DNA of 64,000 bases, taken from Limnomonas spitsbergensis (lineage: Eukaryota > Chlorophyta > Chlorophyceae > Chlamydomonadales). Location: contig JAYJMM010000116.1 in assembly GCA_037349105.1 (NCBI GenBank), positions 2,666,001 to 2,730,000 on the forward strand, written 5' to 3'. Below the pieces are notes generated by a model, which made no database searches, was not told the DNA's origin, and saw nothing but the letters and a program-made list of their open reading frames with translations. This document shows, one piece after another, positions 23,401-33,500 of the stretch. The number at the start of each line of letters is the position of its first letter. Position 1 is the stretch's first letter. The position numbers were made by a program, and so were the translations under genes.

Positions 23401-24722
23401 TGGCCCTAAACCCTGACCCAATGCCCTGCCTCTTTCCTTACCCTAACCCTGAACCCTGACCCAATGCCCTACCTCGTCCCTAACCCTAAACCCTGACCCG
23501 ATGCCCTAACTCGCCCCTAACCCTAAACCCTGACCCGATGTCCTAACTCGTTCCTAACCCTGAACCCTGACCCAATGCCACACCTCGCCCCTAACTCTAA
23601 ACCCTGACCCGATGCCCTAACTCGCCCCTAACCCTAAACCCTGACCTGATGCCCTAACTCGTCCCTAACCCTTAACCCTGACCCAATGCCATAACTGGTC
23701 CCTAACCTTAAACCCTGACCCGATGCCCTAACTCGTCCCTAACCCTAAACCCTGACCCAAGGCCCTAACTCGTCCCTAACCCTTAGCCCTGACCCGATGC
23801 CCTAACTCTTCCCTGGCAGGCGCGCTGCACTGGATCACACACCCTTACGTGCATGACCTCAAGTACGAAGCGGCCACGCAGAAGATCGATATTCTGACAA
23901 CGTCGCTCTTCGGCAGGCGCAAGTGGGTTGATTGATTTGGGAGAGGAGCACCAGGGAGGAGCACTTGGCTCACTACTCACTAGGCTGGCCCCTAAAAGCT
24001 CAGATTCGACTTTTATTTTGAAGTTGGTGCCTCATGAGTCATTTCTTCTTATGACGCATGCCTGGCTGCGTTGATTTAAGTGCGTGACAGGCCGCCTTGG
24101 GCAGGCCTCTTGGCGGCCACCACTGGCTCGATGGGGACGAAACCTTGATCAGCCTACAGCCGGTGGCCCAAGCAGCAGGGCTTGCCGCACCAGCCCTTCT
24201 CAGCCGTAGGCCGTGATGTAGCTGAAGTTGAGCGTCGGTGCTAAACTGTTAACCAATTAATTAAGATGCCTGGCCTTGGAGATGGCGTCCCAAACTCTGG
24301 AATTCTGACCTCTTGTTGCTGTGCCTGCTTGAGCAGGTACCACAGTTTCCAATTGGCAGACGTGAAGCCCCTGTCCTGGAGTAGGCCGGTGGCCACTTTC
24401 ATGGCCAAGAACCGCTTCTACTACATCGATGTCTACAGGTACCTGGTCGTGACCTGTAACCAACTCAGCGTAGCAACTCACGTATGAATGCTGGAATTCG
24501 ATATTTGAAATGAAACCTGGAGTATGAAATATCAAATATGAAATACGTCGTGCATGCTGAGCAGCAAGCCTGCTTGTGCTGCATCTTGATGCGCCCATCC
24601 CCCGGAGTAAAGCGCGGTTGCGTGTGATTTTGAAATTTCGCAGCTTCCCTGATGATGATCTGCTGAAGCGGCTGACACCGGATGATGTCCCAGCGGGCTT
24701 CAAGGATGATGAGGATGACTGA
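20431..24722 (+). CDS. TMEM70-like mitochondrial assembly protein
   Basis: Six exons fit perfectly in phase: 20431-20533, 20795-21159, 21596-21728, 23820-23922, 24337-24438 and 24644-24722 (TGA), giving 294 residues. The N-terminus (MMRVARLIETLQPSAR) is Arg-containing and acid-free for its first eight residues, like a mitochondrial presequence. A low-complexity stretch leads to YMGPLSKTHKMLK, two membrane segments in exon 3, then ALHWITHPYVHDLKY, YHSFQLADVKPL and FMAKNRFYYIDV. This order (GPLS motif, transmembrane hairpin, conserved matrix tail with L-D--P) is that of the TMEM70/TMEM186 family, which assists respiratory complex assembly (ATP synthase, complex I) at the inner membrane. The acidic C-terminus ends FKDDEDD. 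An upstream in-frame ATG near 20353 exists but would bury the presequence. Confidence 0.85.
21270..21592 (+). repeat. 11-12-bp repeat running into an acceptor
   Basis: About 27 units of CCCCATTCAAA/CCCCCATTCAAC end in CCCCCATTCACAG, which is the 3' splice site of the exon at 21596. Confidence 0.85.
22945..23085 (+). repeat. Family A copy 5 (well preserved)
   Basis: GCGACCAAACCTTGACCGGC, CTACAGCCGGTGGCCCAAAC, AACAGGGCCTGCTGCACCAG and GCTGTGATGTACCTGAATGG follow in order; close to the family consensus. Confidence 0.75.
23160..23815 (+). repeat. ~40-44-bp repeat of telomere-like and pyrimidine motifs up to an acceptor
   Basis: About 15 units of CCCTAACCCTAAACCCTGAC then CC(A/G)ATGCCCTAACTCGTC. 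The last unit ends CTAACTCTTCCCTGGCAG, the acceptor of the exon at 23820, so each unit carries a copy of its polypyrimidine tract. Confidence 0.88.
24085..24245 (+). repeat. Family A copy 6 (near full length)
   Basis: Begins GGCCGCCTTGGGCAGGCC. The core GACGAAACCTTGATCAGCC, CTACAGCCGGTGGCCCAAGC and AGCAGGGCTTGCCGCACCAG is followed by GGCCGTGATGTAGCTGAAGT. Confidence 0.75.
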
Positions 24723-24826
24723 AAGTCGTGAAAGACCTCCGACTGCGGGCAAGGAAGCAGGGCAGGAAGGAGAGCGTTGCGCAGAGCGGAATCACCTGCT
24801 ACCCCTACATTGAAACTTGTTGCCCT

Positions 24827-24831
24827 TGTAA
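24827..24831 (+). terminator. Candidate poly(A) signal TGTAA of TMEM70-like gene
   Basis: TGTAA, the usual chlorophyte poly(A) signal, lies 105 bases after the stop codon in an otherwise featureless 3' region. Confidence 0.45.
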
Positions 24832-24889
24832 ATTTGAACGTTTTTTCACAGAGGTGCCCGGAAATTTGCCACTGTAGTACGTCAATGAC

Positions 24890-25920
24890 ATAACACCTCT
24901 GTGCCCTGCTCAAAAAGGCTTGGCCGCTTGGGCGCCCATCTGTCCCGTTGGAAGAAAAGAAACTGAAGGTAAGAGGGAAAGAAGAAGCAGAAGATCACAA
25001 AGGACAAATAATTGTAGTAGGTGATAGCCTCTGAGACTTGAGGCTGCAAAGCAAGAAGATCATGATAATTACTGCACCTGATGGGCTATGGGTCAATGCT
25101 TTTGTACCTCTGGGCCCTGCTCTATAAAAGGGCAATGGGTGCTTGCTGCTGTCCCGACCAGAGGATTCTGACCATGGAACAACCACCGGCAACCTATCCG
25201 GGCTTCGCAAAGTAGCATATGGGCATGACCCTCTGTTTGTTGCGATGTTGCGCCATCTGACTTTGATGACCACTGTCAGCTTAAGCTTTTTCAGAAGCCT
25301 GGATGCCCAGCCTTGGACTGCAGTCCGTATATTCGATACGGTCTTGGCCAAGTACCCTATACCTGGGGCGGGCCATGTCACCTGTCTAACAAATGCTCTT
25401 CGTCTTAAACCAGATACCTGGACCCTGTATTTTTAAGTCCCGTATCTGCAAGCAAAAGTAGAAGCTGTATCAAAGCAGTAGAGCCGAGCCGCTCAGCTCA
25501 GCTTCAGGGAACAGCTTCGCACTGTCAGGGGCAGCAAGTAGCTTCATCTCACAATGAGAGTGATAAAGACATTAAGGAGTGCATAAGGGGTTTATGATTG
25601 GGAGGCATAGATAGTTTGGGTTAGTCTGCTCACATTGTTGGGGAAAATGTCACGAAGAGGAGATCAAGCGGGGAGGGCCTGGTGCCTGATCTTTATGCCA
25701 CGGTGTTTTTCCAGCCTGAAACTTGGTGCATCTTATATGACCTAGGCTTGACAGGGGCAAGGATACTTCGGGCTGCCTTTTCCTTTTAGGGGGGCATTCC
25801 TCTCTCCTTTGTGTTTTTCTCCTTCTTTCCCTCTTCCTCTCAGTTTTTTTTCTTTTCTTCCAACGGGACAGTTAGGCGCCCGCGCGGCCGAGCCTTTTTG
25901 AGCAGGGCCCAGAAGTGAAA
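24890..25920. mobile_element. ~1-kb element with ~100-bp terminal inverted repeats (family B)
   Basis: The left end has CTGCTCAAAAAGGCT-GGCCG, GGGCGCC and CTGTCCCGTTGGAAGAAAAG; the right end holds the same series inverted (CTTTTCTTCCAACGGGACAG ... AGCCTTTTTGAGCAGGGCCC). Similarity extends about 100 bases inward with modest divergence. No transposase frame was recognised between them, so it may be non-autonomous, or two solo repeats inserted in opposite orientation. It lies between the convergent TMEM70-like and PSMG3-like genes. Confidence 0.6.
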
Positions 25921-26528
25921 TATCATTGCCTCATATGACACTCGTGAATGCTTGAATACATTCAATGTCTTTATCTTTATACTCAACAGTCGAATGCATT
26001 GGAAATTAGGTAGTGGTATGCAGGTAAACAGACTGACCGCCTGTGAATATTCGTAACGCACAAAGGCACCTACCAGACCGACCCCTACCTTCCCAAGCTT
26101 GCATACTGACAGCGACAAATAGTAAACACAACATAGGATAACTGGTTAAACAGTTGGAAGCAGGCAGGATGTGACCTGAAATGAAAGACCACCCTGGGCA
26201 GAGGGTGCTAGTGAAGTCAATTTAAAGTATTTTTCTTGCTTGTCTCATGGAGGCTTACAAAAGCATTATTTAAGCAACATCAATCCTCATGAATCCCACA
26301 ATCCAGGTGCAGACTGCAGACCTGTGAATTCAAAGTATGCTGGTGAAAATACCGTTGTGTAGAAGTACCTCGCAGTTGCTACAAATGGGTATTTCAGAGG
26401 AATACGAAATCTTATCTGTATCTGATGCCCAGGAGGACCAGTCGAAGATTGTATTTCACCGCAGCAGATGACATGCACCATGTAGCACCGAACCTCAGTG
26501 GCGGCTCCAGTATTCAACCTATCATGTA

Positions 26529-26533
26529 TTACA
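26529..26533 (-). terminator. Candidate poly(A) signal of PSMG3-like gene
   Basis: TGTAA on the minus strand, about 150 bases beyond the stop codon at 26682. Confidence 0.4.
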
Positions 26534-26681
26534 GTGCTTGCATTTTGCTGTCAAAGTTCAAGACCACTTGTGTAGGTGCACGGTCAAAAAATCTTGTGAA
26601 AAGTAAAGCCAGCGAATTCTGGGATATCTGCATCCAATCATGGCATTAGGCGCTACTGTATACTGGGCACAAGATTGTGCC

Positions 26682-27110
26682 TCAAGACCAGACATTGTCC
26701 GTTGATACAGCCTTGCAGACCTCGCGGACTGCTTGCATGGAGTGCTCTTTCAGACCGAGGCAGATAAGCATGGGCTTCCGGAAACCAGCAGCTCCTGCCA
26801 TCTCGACGATTTGCCTGGCGCACAGCTGCAGCACTGGCTCATTGCGTTTACCAATCAGCACTGCTGTGCTGTACGTTGTGCTACCATCGAATGCTGCATC
26901 CTGGGTAGCTGAGAGGATGGTGCCCGCAGTGCCAAGCTGGGTCACGAAGATGAGTGTCTGATCTGCGTACATGCTGAATGAAAAATCTGTGGGGATCCCG
27001 CCGATGGTTTTTCTAAAGATCTTGGTCCGAACTGGGAAAGATCCCTGGGGCTGTGATGTGCTCGCTACACCTGCGTCCATGGCTGCTGCTGATGGAGTTG
27101 CGACACTCAT
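26682..27110 (-). CDS. PSMG3: Proteasome assembly chaperone 3 (PSMG3/PAC3) homologue
   Basis: A single uninterrupted frame of 142 residues, the family's usual length plus a short N-terminal tail. Family features run in order: a central strand GGIPTDFSFSMYADQTLIFV, then TQLGTAGTI, a second conserved strand pair TAVLIGKRNEPVLQL, and the C-terminal helix EHSMQAVREVCKAV. PAC3 pairs with PAC4 in animals and yeast and scaffolds assembly of the 20S proteasome alpha ring in the cytosol. The first ~28 residues (Ala/Ser/Gln-rich) have no counterpart. It is the only intronless gene in the window and is divergent to REV1. Family assignment rests on pattern recognition, not a search. Confidence 0.75.
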   Translation of the reverse strand: MSVATPSAAAMDAGVASTSQPQGSFPVRTKIFRKTIGGIPTDFSFSMYADQTLIFVTQLGTAGTILSATQDAAFDGSTTYSTAVLIGKRNEPVLQLCARQIVEMAGAAGFRKPMLICLGLKEHSMQAVREVCKAVSTDNVWS

Positions 27111-27512
27111 AACTAAACAAACTAATACTCTAGATCCGATTTCAACAAAGGCAGAGGCGAAGGGGATACAGTGGTCGTCAAGCTGGCCTGGGAGATCTTG
27201 ATGACGCTCGTTTCTACAAGCCGGGCAGGTTGGTGTACATAGTACTTTATGTGTTTTTGTTTACAATTAAGATGGCCGCGCTTTCGTGGGTGGCCTAGTT
27301 CCGTAATGAAGCCAAGATGCTCCAGAACCATATTAATTTCTGCACCCCGACGCATTCGTTCGCATTAGAGCGTCATAGCACGGTGATCCGTGAGCAAGAA
27401 GTGTTCAGTGGCACATTCAAGGAACATGGTGCGCATACAATAACTTGGGATTGGCAGCACGGCGTTTCATGGCGTTTTGATGTGTCTGTGACAGCTTTCT
27501 CAAGTCCTCACC
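27111..27512. promoter_or_regulatory. Divergent intergenic region PSMG3-like / REV1
   Basis: 402 bases between the two start codons; presumably holds both promoters. No element recognised. The REV1 ATG at 27513 sits in CACCATGG, a strong initiation context. Confidence 0.4.
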
Positions 27513-30500
27513 ATGGAGGTCAACATGGCGTGCCCCAGCAATGGACGGTCGCTTGAGCCAAGCGATAAATCCTCCATCCAAAAGCCTCCAACCGTCCCTC
27601 TGAACCAGCTGGGAAAGAGCGATGCCTCCATGCATCACGAAGGGAGCATTCACAGGTACCGTACTTCCCCTTTGCTTCTGCTTTCTGTTCTTCCTGTTTG
27701 CGCTGCCAGGTCCTTTCGATACCAGCACATATGAAAGCAACCTAAAAGAGATCGGATAGCATGACAGCAGCATCTAACCAGCTATGCAATGCTGCCTTCA
27801 AGGGAGCGTATAGTTTCAAGTGACCAGTATGCATGTATGCCTTTCCTCCAGGAAATGACTCTCATGGGAGTCATGGAAAAACTGAACCCTTTCTCTCGCT
27901 ATTTGCTCCTCCATGCAGCTACATGGCCTTGAAAAATTCCAAGCTCAGAGAGCAGTTCGAAGCAGACAGCCTTGGCGCACGACAGCGCTCAGACATCTTC
28001 AAGGGCATCTCGATCCATGTCAATGGCCACACGCAGCCGTCAGCATTGGTGAGCCACTACTGGGTTCAGGGTGAGCCACTGCTGGGTTCAGGGTGAGCCA
28101 CTGCTGGGTTCAAGGTGAGCCACTGCTGGGTTCAGGGTGAGCCACTGCTGGGTTCAGGGTGAGCCACTGCTGGGTTCAGGGTGAGCCACTGGGTTGGTGA
28201 GCCACTGCTGGGTTCAGGGTGAGCCACTGGGTTGGTGAGCCACTGCTGGGTTAGGGGTGAAGTTTCATTAGCGCTGCAGCCTGCAGGGCTTAAGACTTAT
28301 TCGCCCCCCCAGTCTATCTCGTCCAAACCCGCCCGACTCCAACTGAAAAGGCGGCAATGCTGCCCTAGCTCTGTTTCAAGCCTTGTGTTGCCCCAATGAC
28401 CCAGCTTGGGCATATGATGCATGCCAGCCCTGTGAATTCGGGTTGTAGCTGCTAGACAGGACTCTGGTCATCGGTATATAACAAACAGTACGGTACATAA
28501 GTATATCACATACTCCATCGAAAAGGCTCGCAGCTAATGAGCGCCCTCAACGCAGATTAAGGGGACTGAATGTTTCCTGTCATGTTAGTATATAGCATGC
28601 CCAGATTCAGTCTCCTGCCCTGCCCCACACCACCCGTTCCACGCTGCCTGCCCCAAACCTAAACCCTTCACCTTAACCCCCCACCCTTGACCTTGAACCC
28701 TAGGAGCTCAAGCACATCATGATGGTCAACGGGGGCCGGTACGAGAACTACGTGCACCGCGGCCACGTCACGCATATCATCTGCACCAACCTGCCCGACA
28801 CCAAACTCAAGCAGATGACGCACGAGAGGTCGGCCGGTCAGGAAGATGGGAGGGGGGGGGGGGCAACATGGCACGCCCTTATCAGCCTTTTTGCACACCT
28901 GCAATTCTGTGCACAGCGCCACAGCCTACCCTCCTCTTGATATTTGCCTTGAGGTGATCCTGATGCTCACGCGGGGTGTGTCTGGCCTGGATTGGATTTC
29001 GGCCTCCACCGACCAAGCGGTTTGTTGTACTCAGGCCTGAGCCCATCCGCCCACTTTGAGTGTCTTTTCTTGTGCCTCAAATGCAGGGACCCCATCCCCC
29101 ATGTCCTGCCCCTCTGGGTGACCGAGTGCGTCAAGGCAGGCCGGGTGCTTCCGGTGAGAGTAGGGGATGAGACAAGCACTCAGGGGATGGGATCCAGGAT
29201 TGGACCCATTCGTGACTCTTCACCCTAGGGGTAATTTGTATCGCTGCGTGCCTCTTGGCCCTTGATACCTTGGACAATTCTCCAGTGATTTGAGGTAAGT
29301 GGGGGTGGGTGGAGTTGATGAGAGAAACACTCAGGCAATGGTTCCAGTTTTGCATTCAGTGGAAAGCCCTGGGGTGAAGTGGAAAGTCGTGATGTAGAGT
29401 GGAAAGCCCTGGGGTGAAGTGGAAAGTCGTGATGTGGAGTGGAAAGCCCTGGGGTGAAGTGGAAAGTCATGATGTAGAGTGGAAAGCCCTGGGGTGAAGT
29501 GGAAAGTCGTGATGTAGAGTGGAAAGCCCTGGGGTGAAGTGGAAAGTCGTGATGTAGAGTGGAAAGCCCTGGGGTGAAGAGGAAAGTCGTGATGTAGAGT
29601 GGAAAGCCCTGGGGTGAAGTGGAAAGTCGTGATGTGGAGTGGAAAGCCCTGGGGTGAAGTGGAAAGTCGTGATGTAGAGTGGAAAGCCCTGGGGTGAAGA
29701 GGAAAGTCGTGATGTGGAGTGGAAAGCCCTGGGGTGAAGTGGAAAGTCGTGATGTAGAGTGGAAAGCCCTGGGGTGAAGTGGAAAGTCGTGATGTAGAGT
29801 GGAAAGCCCTGGGGTGAAGTGGAAAGTCGTGATGTAGAGTGGAAAGCCCTGGGGTGAAGTGGAAAGTCGTGATGTAGAGTGGAAAGCCCTGGGGTGAAGT
29901 GGAAAGTCGTGATGTAGAGTGGAAAGCCCTGGGGTGAAGTGGAAAGTCGTGATGTAGAGTGGAAAGCCCTGGGGTGAAGTGGAAAGTCGTGATGTAGAGT
30001 GGAAAGCCCTGGGGTGAAGTGGAAAGTCGTGATGTGGAGTGGAAAGCCCTGGGGTGAAGTGGAAAGTCGTGATGTGGAGTGGAAAGCCCTGGGGTGAAGT
30101 GGAAAGTCGTGATGTAGAGTGGAAAGCCCTGGGGTGAAGTGGAAAGTCGTGATGTAGAGTGGAAAGCCCTGGGGTGAAGTGGAAAGTCGTGATGTGGAGT
30201 GGAAAGCCCTGGGGTGAAGTGGAAAGTCGTGATGTAGAGTGGAAAGCCCTGGGGTGAAGAGGAAAGTCGTGATGTGGAGTGGAAAGCCCTGGGGTGAAGT
30301 GGAAAGTCGTGATGTAGAGTGGAAAGCCCTGGGGTGAAGTGGAAAGTCGTGATGTAGAGTGGAAAGCCCTGGGGTGCAGTGGAAAGTCGTGATGTAGAGT
30401 GGAAAGCCCTGGGGTGAAGTGGAAAGCGATGAGGATTCTGGACCAAGGAGGGGTCACTCGTCCTGCTGCATAGCCCACGGGACCATAGTACCTTGAAGCA

Positions 30501-33500
30501 TAAGGGATGAGGTGGAGCTGCGGAGCCAGGTCTGGCTAACAGTCATCTGCTTGGACAATCATCTGAGGAACTCGATTGCCCACATTGGTAAGCATAACAT
30601 TTCCTTGATGATGGAGCGGTACAACAACCTGGCCAGCTAGTAGGCCAGGCTTAGCTTCCAGGACAAATCAACGCGGAAGCAGCTGATTTGGCAGATGCCC
30701 AGTCATGCCTGAGTCTAGCAGTCCTTGTGCACACTGACACTGGACACTCAGTTGACACACTCAATTTGAATCTGACTTAACCCGCACCACTTCCCTCCCC
30801 TGCCCGCCCCCCCTCCCCCGATCTCCCCCCTCAGCACTGGCCCTTGCTCAGATTAACATCCCTCCTGCCTCCCCCCCATCAACAATACCCCATGCTTAGA
30901 TCAACCTTCCTCCTGCCTCTCCCCCCCTCAACCATGCCCCATGCTTAGATCAACCTCCCTCCTGCGTCTTCCCCCCTCAACCATGCCCCGTGCTTAGATC
31001 AACCTCCCTCCTGCCTCTCCCCCCCTCAACCATGCCCCATGCTTAGATCAACCTCCCTCCTGCCTCTCCCCCCCTCAACCATGCCCCATGCTTAGATTAA
31101 CCTTCCTCCTGCCTCTCCCCCCCTCAACCATGCCCCATGCTTAGATCAACCTCCCTCCTGCGTCTTCCCCCCTCAACCATGCCCCATGCTTAGATCAACC
31201 TCCCTCCTGCCTCTCCCCCCCTCAACCATGCCCCATGCTTAGATTAACCTCCCTCCTGCCTCTCCACCCCTCAACCATGCCCCATGCTTAGATTCAGGAC
31301 TTCCTGCTTTCCTCCATCCGCGATGCGCCCGGGCAGCGCAAGCTCGCAGCCTTTCGGAATGTGCGCGCAGCCGGGGCTGCAGGGGGTGCACTGTCCAGCC
31401 TGACAAACCTCAGCGGAGACCCACGCCAAGCGGACGAAGCAGCTACTGCTGGTCCAGCGGAAGGGACCTTTGGTCAGGGCAAAGGCTCCCTGCTGCTCCC
31501 GGCCGGAGGCAGCAGGGTGCCGCAGGCACCGGGCTGTGTGGGGAAGCAAGGCGCGGGGCTGCAGCCGCAAAGCCTGGGGATTGACGAGGAGGACGCGGCA
31601 CTCCCGGGTAGCGATTGCCTGCACAAGAGCAGCTTGGGCACCTGGAAGATGCCAGGCGGTGTGACGAGTACGATGTCCAACAGTTACGTCGCTGCTGCTG
31701 CGGCGGCGGCGGCAGCGCGGCCCTCTACACGGCATTCTGCTGCAGGATTCGACGAGGTGGGTCATGTGGGCGTGCCTGCTGGCGCTCAGGCGGCTACTTC
31801 AGTGCTTGCGCAGGAAGGGCTGGGAGGCAGCAACCAGCGTGGTGATGCGGCGGAGGGCTGGGGGCTGGGGGGGGCCTCGGAGGATCGGGATGCCGCCTAT
31901 GGATGGAAGCAGTCAGGTGCCGCGACGACTGCCCCGCAGCAGCCACCGCAGCCGTTCGCGCTGCTGCCGCCGCAGGCACAGCCGCTGCTGAGACAGGTGC
32001 AGCTGCATCCGCAAAAGGCGCAGCCGCAGCAGTACACGCTGCAGCAGGCGCAGGAGGTGGCTGCTCGGCTGCGCGCCTCGAGCGACGTGCTCCGCGGCGC
32101 ACCTCGCACTTCCAAGGAAGACCCCAACTTCGTCGACACGTTCTACCGCTCCTCCCGCCTGCACTTCATTGGGACATGGAAGGCACGCATAGAGGGGCTG
32201 CTTGGGGAGCTGGAGGACGTCGGGCCGGCGCCGGTGCCGCCGCCCGGTGTCAAGTCAGCTCCTCAGGGGCGTCTCGCTGCTCCAACGGGTCTAGGGCGTT
32301 CAGGTATGTATTTATCTTTTTATCTGGCATGCCCGCCGCCCGCCCGCCCGCCCGCCCGCCGCGTGTGACATGTAGAGGGTGTCCGCTTGCCAGCATGCCG
32401 CCCGCCCGCCATGTGTGACATGAAGAGGGTGCCCGCTTGCCCGCATGCCGCCTGCCCGCCCGCCATGCGTGACATGAAGAGGGTGCCCGCTTGCCCGCAT
32501 GCCTCCCGCCCGCCCACCATGTGTGGCATGAAGAGGGTGCCCACTTGCCCGCATGCCACCCGCCCGCCCGCCCTGCCGCCCACCCGGTGCTGTCCTGCTA
32601 CCCGCCCGCCCTGTGTGACATGAAGAGGGTGCCCGCCCGCTCGCCCGCCTGCTCTAGAGGTCCTCCCTGAGAGGTCATGTAACACTTCACCGGTAATCTG
32701 CCCAAGTGCACGAGCTTGCGCCTACGCTTTATTAACACCTTTCCATCCTGTTCTCAGAGATGAAGGCACATAAAAAGGTGAAGTAATGCCTTTTGGAGAC
32801 CTGCAAATCATGAACTAAACCCTAAACCCTAACCCCTTAACCCAATACCCAAAACCCTTCAAATCATGAACTAACCCCTAACCCCTAACCCCTTAACCCA
32901 ATACCCCAAACCCTTCAAATCATGAACTAACCCCTAACCCCTAACCCCTTAACCCAATACCCAAAACCCTTCAAATCATGAACTAACCCCTAAACCCTAA
33001 CCCCTTAACCCAATACCCAAAACCCTTCAAATCATGGACTCAGACCTTTCCTTGATGTCCCATCTGTGGAGCGATACGTCATCCAATTAGACACGGATTG
33101 CCAGTTTGCATCTGTTACCGTAAGTCCAGTAATCTACCCTAGGCCCTTTATGAATAAAAGCTTGCGCCCAAACTTAATGTGCTGACTGCTGAGCAGGTGC
33201 CCCTGCAGTGGAGCGACGGATCATCCATGTGGACATGGACTGCTTCTTTGCATCCGCGGCGGCTGCAACATATCCAGAGCTGAGGGGCAGGCCTGTTGTG
33301 GTGTGTCACTCCAACAGTGCAAAGGGGACTGGCGAGGTGGGACATGATCCCCGGGGGGCTGGGTGCTGCATGCCCTGGGCTGAGGGGCAAGCCTGTTGTG
33401 GTGTGTCATTCCAACAGCGCAAAAGGGACTGGCGAGGTGGGACATGATCCCCGGGGGGCCGAGTGCTGCATGCCCTGGGCTGAGGGGCAGGCCTGTTGTG

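Noticed and set aside
25143..25436. 97-codon plus-strand frame inside the family B element
   Set aside because: No recognised domain, no splice or codon support; more likely non-coding element interior.
29225..30478. 417- and 371-codon minus-strand frames with FPLHITTFHFTPGLS repeats
   Set aside because: Translation of the 40-bp minisatellite on the opposite strand of REV1 intron 4; no start context, no conserved domain.
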